This document shows, in pieces, positions 1 to 4,617 of a stretch of DNA of 5,329 nucleotides. The position numbers and the translations under genes were made by a program. Source of the stretch: Candidatus Peregrinibacteria bacterium (GTDB lineage: Bacteria > Patescibacteriota > Gracilibacteria > UBA1369 > LOWO2-01-FULL-3). The notes under the pieces were generated by a model, which was not told the DNA's origin, ran no database searches, and worked only from the letters and a program-made list of their open reading frames with translations. Location of the stretch: assembly GCA_014728975.1 (NCBI GenBank), contig WJKQ01000127.1, positions 1 through 5,329 of the forward strand. The letters are read 5' to 3'. Position 1 is the first letter of the stretch. Each line of letters starts with the position of its first letter.

Positions 1-256
1 CCATTATTGAGATTGGGGTTCCTAAAGTTTTGCCTTTAAAAACTCCGGAAAGGATTTTCACTTTATCTTTTTCGTGTCTGGAAGTGCTTATTTTGGACGA
101 TTTTGTTGGTTTCCTTTTGTTGACTTCTTTTTGAATGTCTTTTTCTGAAAGTTTCAGGTTTGCGGGGCAACCCTCAACTACGACTCCTATCGCCGGTCCG
201 TGTGATTCTCCCCAGGTGGTAACTTTAAATTTTGATCCGATGGTGCTTGAAGCCAT
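1..256 (-). CDS. aroC: Chorismate synthase, N-terminal part (cut by window edge)
   Basis: Chorismate synthase performs the last shikimate-pathway step, converting 5-enolpyruvylshikimate-3-phosphate to chorismate with reduced FMN, in the cytoplasm. Only the first 85 codons are visible; the gene runs off the left edge. The product begins MASSTIGSKF. It carries the family signature at residues 16-31 (GESHGPAIGVVVEGCP), including the catalytic histidine at H19. Further matches are R48, the T/SxRxExD-type segment around 58-65 (R60, E62, D64), and the hallmark LSGVFKGKTLGTPI at 69-82. One departure is K49-P50-T51, where the family usually has arginine-proline-glycine. The ATG lies 9 nt after the rpmE stop and no clear Shine-Dalgarno sequence precedes it, so translation probably depends on coupling to rpmE. 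The start matches the usual family N-terminus (compare MAGNTIG in E. coli). The family call is secure; intactness of the rest of the gene cannot be judged. Confidence 0.95.
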   Translation of the reverse strand, partial: MASSTIGSKFKVTTWGESHGPAIGVVVEGCPANLKLSEKDIQKEVNKRKPTKSSKISTSRHEKDKVKILSGVFKGKTLGTPISIM

Positions 257-265
257 TTTTGACTG

Positions 266-619
266 CTATTTTTCTTCTTTTTTTGTTTTTGTTTTCGGTT
301 TTTTCTCAGGCTTTTCTTTTGTAGATTCTTTTGCAGATTTTTCTTTTGCGGATTCTTTTGCGGCTTTTTTCGACTTTCCTTTTTCAACTTTTTTAACCTT
401 TTTTTCTCCCATTTCCTGAGCTCTTTTCATCTTTTCCATAAATTTATCGACGCGTCCGGAAGTGTCCACGAGCTTTTGTTTACCGGTATAAAAAGGATGG
501 CAGTTTGAACATATTTCAGTTTTGAAATTTTCTTTTATAGTCGAACCCGCTGTAAATTCAGCTCCGCAGGCGCAGGTAAATTTTATATCCTGATAGTCAG
601 GGTGTATATCTTTTTTCAT
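266..619 (-). CDS. rpmE: 50S ribosomal protein bL31, zinc-binding type, with long basic C-terminal tail
   Basis: bL31 is a protein of the large ribosomal subunit that helps bridge the two subunits. The 117-residue product starts with the canonical MKKDIHPDY. It has four zinc-ligand cysteines at C16, C18, C37 and C40, followed by the conserved HPFYTGKQKLVDTSGRVDKF segment (41-60). This marks the zinc-containing (C+) form rather than the zinc-free paralogue. The bL31 core ends near residue 65, and typical family members are about 70 residues long. Here a further ~50 residues consist almost wholly of K, E, A, S, T and P, with short KESAKEKSAKEST-like repeats at about 86-103. The ATG overlaps the stop of the upstream gene (ATGA, 4-nt overlap). 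An AAAGG Shine-Dalgarno sequence lies 7 nt before it. The stop is TAG at 266-268. The core identification is very secure; the role of the tail is unknown. Confidence 0.97.
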   Translation of the reverse strand: MKKDIHPDYQDIKFTCACGAEFTAGSTIKENFKTEICSNCHPFYTGKQKLVDTSGRVDKFMEKMKRAQEMGEKKVKKVEKGKSKKAAKESAKEKSAKESTKEKPEKKPKTKTKKEEK

Positions 620-1845
620 TTTTGGGCCTTTGAATTTTTAGTGACAGCAATATACTTGAAATAAATAAGCAATGCAAGAAAAATCGCTAAGATACTAATA
701 ATAAGTTGTTTATAAAGTCTTAAATTTAAAACATTGGCTTGAAGATTTATTTTTTTTGACTCTCCATGATCGTCTGTGACGGTTAATAATATTTCATGTT
801 TTCCGGTTGATCTGAATATGTGGGAAGCCGAATGTCCCTCTTTTGTTGTTTGTCCATCGATTTCCCATAAATAACTCACTATTTCACCATCATCATCGTA
901 AGAACCGGAAGCGTCGAAAGTATATTTTTCCAGAAGTCCGATGATGGGAGTTTGATCATTTAACTTTACTATCGGTCCTTTATTTAGAGGGTATTCGTCT
1001 TCAATATCGGGAATTCCATCATTATCATCGTCTGTGTCCGCATTATTTCCAATATTGTCTTTATCGGTATCTATCCATTCCTCTGGATTTAAGGGGAAAG
1101 CGTCATTTTTATCGTTAATCCCGTCTCCATCAGAATCGGGATTAAGAGGATCTGTTTTCATATTTTCTTCTTCAGTGTCGGTTAGTCCGTCACCGTCATC
1201 ATCGAGATCGGCAATATTTCCAATGCCGTCTTTGTCAGTATCGATAGTTTCGTTTGGATCGAGAGGGAGATCGTCAAATTCGTCAGGGACTCCATCGTTG
1301 TCATCATCGTTGTCTTTATTGTTACCAATGCCGTCTCCGTCTGTGTCGTATTGTTCGCTGGAATTAAGAGGAAAATCATCTTCTTTATCGGGAACATTAT
1401 CTCCGTCGTCATCGTTATCGGTTTTATTTGGAATTCCGTCGCGATCCGTATCCTGAACTGCAAAAATTTCTGTAGTTATCCAGTTGTTGTTGGGATTATC
1501 GATTTCAGGTTCCCATGGATAAATTTTTACCGCTATTTTATGACTGCCAAAAGAAGACACCCAGTCAACAAAAATGTCATCTGTTTTTCCCGCAAAGATT
1601 GAAATTGCCTGGTCCCCGCCGATCTGATTTCCATTATCGAAAAATCTTGCCACTCCCAGAAGATCTTTATTGCTGTGATTTGTAGCGGTTGCATAAATTC
1701 TGACCGCCTGACCTTCAATAAAATTGTTTGAAGAGAAGCGTATGTTTTCCGTGTTTATTGATATGTCTCCGCTGTAGGCAAACGCGGGAATGGTTATGGT
1801 AAACAGGCTTAATAAAACCAAAACTTTAATGGTGATTTTTTTCAT
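616..1845 (-). CDS. Secreted membrane-anchored protein: CARDB-like domain, thrombospondin type 3 repeats, PKD domain
   Basis: The 409-residue product is a predicted surface protein of unknown specific role. Residues 1-23 form a Sec signal peptide (basic MKK, hydrophobic core, AFA before the likely cut at A23/Y24). Residues ~25-130 look like a beta-sandwich resembling CARDB/Ig-like adhesion domains. Residues 132-290 are aspartate-rich thrombospondin type 3 calcium-binding repeats of the DxDxDGIxNxxDxDDDxDGxPD kind. Residues ~291-375 are PKD-like (FDASGSYDDDGEIVSYLWEI, later LTVTDDHG), though the usual GDG after the tryptophan is replaced by EIDG. A single hydrophobic helix at ~378-400, then TKNSKAQK, predicts a C-terminal anchor with the body outside. 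The ATG lies 1 nt after the gyrA stop (TAAAATG), with no good Shine-Dalgarno sequence, suggesting reinitiation. The stop overlaps the rpmE start. The architecture is well supported; adhesion or calcium-dependent folding is inferred. Confidence 0.88.
   Translation of the reverse strand: MKKITIKVLVLLSLFTITIPAFAYSGDISINTENIRFSSNNFIEGQAVRIYATATNHSNKDLLGVARFFDNGNQIGGDQAISIFAGKTDDIFVDWVSSFGSHKIAVKIYPWEPEIDNPNNNWITTEIFAVQDTDRDGIPNKTDNDDDGDNVPDKEDDFPLNSSEQYDTDGDGIGNNKDNDDDNDGVPDEFDDLPLDPNETIDTDKDGIGNIADLDDDGDGLTDTEEENMKTDPLNPDSDGDGINDKNDAFPLNPEEWIDTDKDNIGNNADTDDDNDGIPDIEDEYPLNKGPIVKLNDQTPIIGLLEKYTFDASGSYDDDGEIVSYLWEIDGQTTKEGHSASHIFRSTGKHEILLTVTDDHGESKKINLQANVLNLRLYKQLIISILAIFLALLIYFKYIAVTKNSKAQK
627..631 (-). 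promoter_or_regulatory. Ribosome binding site of rpmE, inside the upstream coding region
   Basis: The minus strand reads AAAGG here, 7 nt before the rpmE ATG at 617-619. It lies within the last codons of the upstream surface-protein gene. It supports the chosen bL31 start and is the clearest Shine-Dalgarno sequence in the leftward gene set. With the ATGA overlap, it suggests that rpmE can recruit ribosomes itself as well as by coupling. Confidence 0.6.
976..1452 (-). repeat. Tandem thrombospondin type 3 repeat array within the surface protein
   Basis: Five aspartate-rich units begin at protein residues 132, 167, 202, 237 and 259. The first three steps are exactly 35 residues (105 nt). The fourth unit (237-258) is only 22 residues because it lacks the middle DDDxDGxPD half. 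Each unit opens with D(T/S)DxD and most end in a PLN/PLD segment. The spaced aspartates are the calcium ligands in known members of this repeat family. The DNA copies have diverged, so this is an old protein repeat rather than a recent DNA duplication. Confidence 0.9.
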
Positions 1846-1846
1846 T

Positions 1847-4462
1847 TTATGCTTTTACGGCTTTTTTTTCTTTTTCGGTTTTGTCCAGTTTTTGTTGGGT
1901 GGGCTTTTTTCCTTCTTTTTTTTCTTTTTCTTCGATTATTTTTTCCTTTACGTCTCTGTGGATAAGAGAAATTGACGCGACTTTGTCGGTCGGTCTCATG
2001 CGCATAAGGTAAACTCCCTGTGTAGCTCTGCCTCTGGATGGTATGTTATTTGTATGCATTCTTATAACCTGTCCTGCTTTTGAAATTATGATCAGATCGG
2101 CGTCCGTTGATTTGTCTATTATTTTTGCGCCTACAATTTTTCCCGTTTTTTCGGTGACGTTTGCGGTTTTTACACCCGATCCGCCTCTTGTCTGAAGTCT
2201 GTAGTTAGTTATTTTTGTCATTTTTCCGAGGCCGTTTTCCATAACTACAAGTAATTCTGTAGTTTCAGGTTCCTTGACAGTGTTCATTTCAACCACGCGG
2301 TCTCCGGGTTTTAGTTTTATCCCTCTTACTCCTATTGATGCTCTTCCCATAGGCCGTACATCGGATTCTTTAAATCTGATGCATTTACCATTCTTTGTTA
2401 CAATGATTATCTCTTCTCCTTTTGAAACTTCTTTCACCCATTCAAGAGAATCGTTGTCTCTTAGTTTTATCGCGATTAATCCGTTTTTTCGGACTGTCAG
2501 AAAGTCTTCGACAGAAGTTTTTTTAACTGTTCCTTTTATTGTTGTCATTATAAGGCAGTCTCCGGTAAATTTTTCTCTTGTATTAAGAATTGCAGTTACG
2601 GTTTCGTTTTCCTGCAGTTGTAAAAGATTTACAATTGCCTGTCCCTTTGCCTGTCTCGCAGTTTTGGGAATTTCGTAAATGGGGAGTCTGAAGGCCCGTC
2701 CTTTGTTGGTAAAATATAGCAGTTCGTCATGGTTCATTCCGTATTTTATTGTTTTTATTTCATCTTCCTCTTTTGTCGTTCCTCCGATTATTCCTTTCCC
2801 TCCTCTTTTTTGTGCTTTGAATGAAGCCAGGGATATTCTTTTTATGTAGTTTTCTTTTGTAAGGATCACCATCATTTCTTCGTTTGGGATCGTGTCTTTC
2901 TGTGAAATGCCCTCAATGGGGTTTGGTATTATCTTTGTTTTTCTTTTTTCAGCATATTTTTCTTTAATTTCTGCCAATTCATCCTGCATTATTTTTAAGA
3001 TTTTTTTTGTATCAGCCAGAATTCCTTCAAGTTTTACTATCAATTCCATTTTTTCTTTTAGTTCATTTTCGATTCTCTTTCTTTCAAGTCCGGCCAGTGT
3101 CTGCAGTTTCATCTCCAGTATTGCTTTTCCCTGTTTTTCAGTTAATTCGAACATTTTCATTAATTCAGTCAAAGCAATCTCTTTAGTTTCGGATTTTTTG
3201 ATAGTCGCTATGACCGCGTCAATGTTATCTATTGCTATTTTCAAGCCTTCCAGAATATGTGCGCGTGCTTTCGCAACTTTGAGATCGTGTTCCGTTCTTC
3301 TGGTAATTACCGTTTTTCTGTGAATTATGAATTGTTCAAGAACCTGTTTCAGATCGAGCAAATGAGGTTGAATTACATCGACCAGAGCGATCATATTCAT
3401 ATTAAAAGATGTCTGGAGAAGAGTATATTTAAAAAGCTGATTCAGTATTTTTTTGGGATAGCTGTCTTTTTTGAGAGTGATAACAATCCTTATGCCGTCT
3501 TTATTTGATTCGTCTCTGATATCTGTGATGCCGGTAATTTTTTTATCTCTTACAAGTTCAGCAATTTTGCTTACAAGGTTTGCTTTATTTACCTGGTAGG
3601 GAATTTCGGTTATAAGAATGGCGTATTTTGCTCCTTTTTTCTCTACTATTTCTGTTTTTGCTCTTGTAACCATTCCTCCTCTTCCTGTGTTGTAGGCGGT
3701 TTTGATGTCTTCAATGTTATATATCAGTCCTCCTGTCGGAAAGTCGGGTCCTTTGATAAATTCCATCAGTTCTTCCACAGTGGAATCAGGATTATTGGAA
3801 AGATGAATAATTCCATCGATAACCTCTCCGAGATTATGAGGTGGAATTGAAGTTGCCATTCCCACAGCTATTCCCGTTGAACCGTTTAAAAGTAATTGGG
3901 GAAGTTTTGTCGGCAGAACGACGGGTTCTTTATATCTCCCGTCATAATTGTCTCTCCAGTCGACAGTTTCTTTTTCTATGTCGGCAAGCATTTCGTCGCT
4001 GATTTTTTCCATTTTTGCTTCCGTGTAACGCATTGCCGCAGGTGGATCGCCGTCTATAGAACCAAAGTTACCCTGGCCTCTTATCAGTCTGTATCTCATG
4101 GCAAAATCCTGTGCCATTCTGACCATGGAATCGTAAACCGCTGCGTCACCGTGAGGATGATATTTAGCCAGGACTTCACCGACAACGGCCGCGGATTTTC
4201 TGAAGGAGCTGCTTGACTTTAATCCCATTTCATTCATGGCGTATAGAATCCTTCGGTGTACGGGCTTTAAACCGTCTCTTACATCCGGTAGTGCACGTGA
4301 AACAATTACGCTCATGGCATATTCCAGGTATGAATTCTCCATTTCGTCAGAAATATTTTTGTGTTTTAAGCTTCGGGTTTCTGTTTCATCAAAAAGTTCC
4401 ATATTTTGTTCTTCGGAAGAATTATTATTGTCTTTATTGGGTTTTTTGTCTTTATCGTTCAC
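1847..4462 (-). CDS. gyrA: DNA gyrase subunit A
   Basis: GyrA is the DNA-cleaving subunit of the ATP-dependent type II topoisomerase that introduces negative supercoils with GyrB. The maximum ORF is 871 residues, close to E. coli GyrA (875). The winged-helix cleavage domain starts near YLEYAMSVIVSRALPDVRDG (45-64). The quinolone-determining region HPHGDAAVYDSMVRMAQ is at 102-118, and the catalytic tyrosine is Y146 (AMRYTEA). A coiled-coil arm and C-gate follow at ~375-510, including QGKAILEMKLQTLAGLE (444-460). The C-terminal beta-pinwheel spans ~528-835. Its GyrA box QKRGGKG (551-557) marks a gyrase rather than topoisomerase IV ParC. The last ~35 residues are lysine/glutamate-rich. The position equivalent to E. 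coli Ser83 is A107; Asp87 is kept as D111. The start is uncertain: the ORF opens with GTG directly after an in-frame TAA, and the ATG at 4400-4402 (residue 21) fits family length better. It is first in the leftward gene set. Confidence 0.97.
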   Translation of the reverse strand: MNDKDKKPNKDNNNSSEEQNMELFDETETRSLKHKNISDEMENSYLEYAMSVIVSRALPDVRDGLKPVHRRILYAMNEMGLKSSSSFRKSAAVVGEVLAKYHPHGDAAVYDSMVRMAQDFAMRYRLIRGQGNFGSIDGDPPAAMRYTEAKMEKISDEMLADIEKETVDWRDNYDGRYKEPVVLPTKLPQLLLNGSTGIAVGMATSIPPHNLGEVIDGIIHLSNNPDSTVEELMEFIKGPDFPTGGLIYNIEDIKTAYNTGRGGMVTRAKTEIVEKKGAKYAILITEIPYQVNKANLVSKIAELVRDKKITGITDIRDESNKDGIRIVITLKKDSYPKKILNQLFKYTLLQTSFNMNMIALVDVIQPHLLDLKQVLEQFIIHRKTVITRRTEHDLKVAKARAHILEGLKIAIDNIDAVIATIKKSETKEIALTELMKMFELTEKQGKAILEMKLQTLAGLERKRIENELKEKMELIVKLEGILADTKKILKIMQDELAEIKEKYAEKRKTKIIPNPIEGISQKDTIPNEEMMVILTKENYIKRISLASFKAQKRGGKGIIGGTTKEEDEIKTIKYGMNHDELLYFTNKGRAFRLPIYEIPKTARQAKGQAIVNLLQLQENETVTAILNTREKFTGDCLIMTTIKGTVKKTSVEDFLTVRKNGLIAIKLRDNDSLEWVKEVSKGEEIIIVTKNGKCIRFKESDVRPMGRASIGVRGIKLKPGDRVVEMNTVKEPETTELLVVMENGLGKMTKITNYRLQTRGGSGVKTANVTEKTGKIVGAKIIDKSTDADLIIISKAGQVIRMHTNNIPSRGRATQGVYLMRMRPTDKVASISLIHRDVKEKIIEEKEKKEGKKPTQQKLDKTEKEKKAVKA
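4400..4414 (-). promoter_or_regulatory. Alternative gyrA start codon with weak ribosome binding site
   Basis: On the minus strand, GAAGAA (4409-4414) lies 6 nt before an in-frame ATG (4400-4402), codon 21 of the longest gyrA ORF. Starting here gives about 24 residues before the conserved YLEYAMSV, near the ~21 of E. coli GyrA. It also removes an Asn/Lys-rich leader (NDKDKKPNKDNNN...). The GTG at 4460-4462 has no purine-rich motif before it, only AT-rich sequence. I slightly prefer this ATG, but the longer form cannot be excluded because charged tails are common on proteins in this window. Confidence 0.45.
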
Positions 4463-4474
4463 TTATATTTAAGT

Positions 4475-4525
4475 TAATTGTTGTTTTTGCAGTGCGGATA
4501 TTAGCATAATTTTAGTAATTGTTGT
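4475..4525. repeat. 10-bp direct repeat pair in the divergent intergenic region
   Basis: TAATTGTTGT occurs at 4475-4484 and again at 4516-4525, start to start 41 bp apart, close to four helical turns. The copies flank the candidate gyrA -10 element. In sequence this AT-rich a 10-bp coincidence is not very improbable, so a role as paired protein-binding sites is only a possibility. Confidence 0.3.
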
Positions 4526-4526
4526 A
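4498..4526 (-). promoter_or_regulatory. Candidate gyrA promoter (extended -10)
   Basis: On the minus strand, TGC-TAATAT (4498-4506) forms an extended -10 element matching the TATAAT consensus at four of six positions. The -35 region (4520-4526, ACAACA or TACAAC) is poor, with 16-17 bp spacing. Transcription would start near 4491. That leaves a leader of about 29 nt to the GTG at 4462, or about 89 nt to the ATG at 4402. The sequence just after the -10 is unusually GC-rich (CCGCAC). It is the best candidate found in the only intergenic region upstream of gyrA. Confidence 0.35.
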
Positions 4527-4535
4527 TCTAAAATT
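4508..4535. repeat. Perfect 8-bp inverted repeat, possible operator between divergent genes
   Basis: AATTTTAG (4508-4515) and CTAAAATT (4528-4535) are exact inverted complements separated by 12 bp. The dyad overlaps the -35 zone of the candidate gyrA promoter and lies about 20 bp from the -35 of the rightward promoter, a suitable place for a dimeric regulator of one or both. It has no T-run or GC stem, so it is not a typical terminator. Confidence 0.4.
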
Positions 4536-4555
4536 GGAAGGTTTGATATGGTCTC

Positions 4556-4584
4556 TTGTAAAAAAGTCTGAATTTTGGTAAAAT
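4556..4584 (+). promoter_or_regulatory. Sigma70-type promoter for the rightward gene
   Basis: The -35 TTGTAA (4556-4561, four of six consensus positions) is followed by a 17-bp spacer and a -10 TAAAAT (4579-4584, five of six). The TGG just before the -10 adds an extended -10 element. Transcription would begin at about 4590, giving a leader of about 28 nt before the ATG at 4618. Spacing and motif quality make this the most credible promoter in the window. Confidence 0.6.
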
Positions 4585-4598
4585 ATAGGGAAAAAATT

Positions 4599-4605
4599 AG
4601 GGGAA
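4599..4605 (+). promoter_or_regulatory. Ribosome binding site of the rightward gene
   Basis: AGGGGAA is a purine-rich Shine-Dalgarno-like sequence. The gap to the ATG at 4618 is about 12 nt, longer than the usual 5-9. An in-frame TAG (4615-4617) directly precedes the ATG, so no earlier start in this frame is possible, and the next in-frame ATG is codon 88. The start is therefore well defined despite the spacing. Confidence 0.45.
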
Positions 4606-4617
4606 AAATAAAAATAG

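Noticed and set aside
135..419. 94-codon phenylalanine-rich open frame on the plus strand
   Set aside because: It is antisense to the bL31 lysine-rich tail and the aroC start; the runs of F and S simply mirror AAA/GAA codons.
616..618. Possible recoding of TGA as glycine, as in some CPR lineages (SR1, Gracilibacteria)
   Set aside because: TGA ends the surface protein after a typical short cytoplasmic tail and overlaps the rpmE start. Glycines in all genes use GGN codons and no in-frame TGA interrupts a conserved domain.
976..1452. Regular repeat spacing as a CRISPR-like or DNA satellite array
   Set aside because: The periodicity is at protein level (35 residues), DNA copies are diverged, and the frame is open through a known calcium-binding repeat family.
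1034..1456. 140-codon serine-rich open frame on the plus strand
   Set aside because: It is the complement of the aspartate-rich repeat array. GAT/GAC codons read backwards give serine- and valine-rich frames, and the periodicity is inherited from the real gene.
1855..1945. T-rich runs that look like terminators
   Set aside because: They are the complement of AAA/GAA codons at the end of gyrA and have no preceding GC-rich stem.
1847..4462. Topoisomerase IV subunit ParC as an alternative to GyrA
   Set aside because: The QKRGGKG GyrA box and a full-length C-terminal pinwheel are present; ParC lacks the canonical box.
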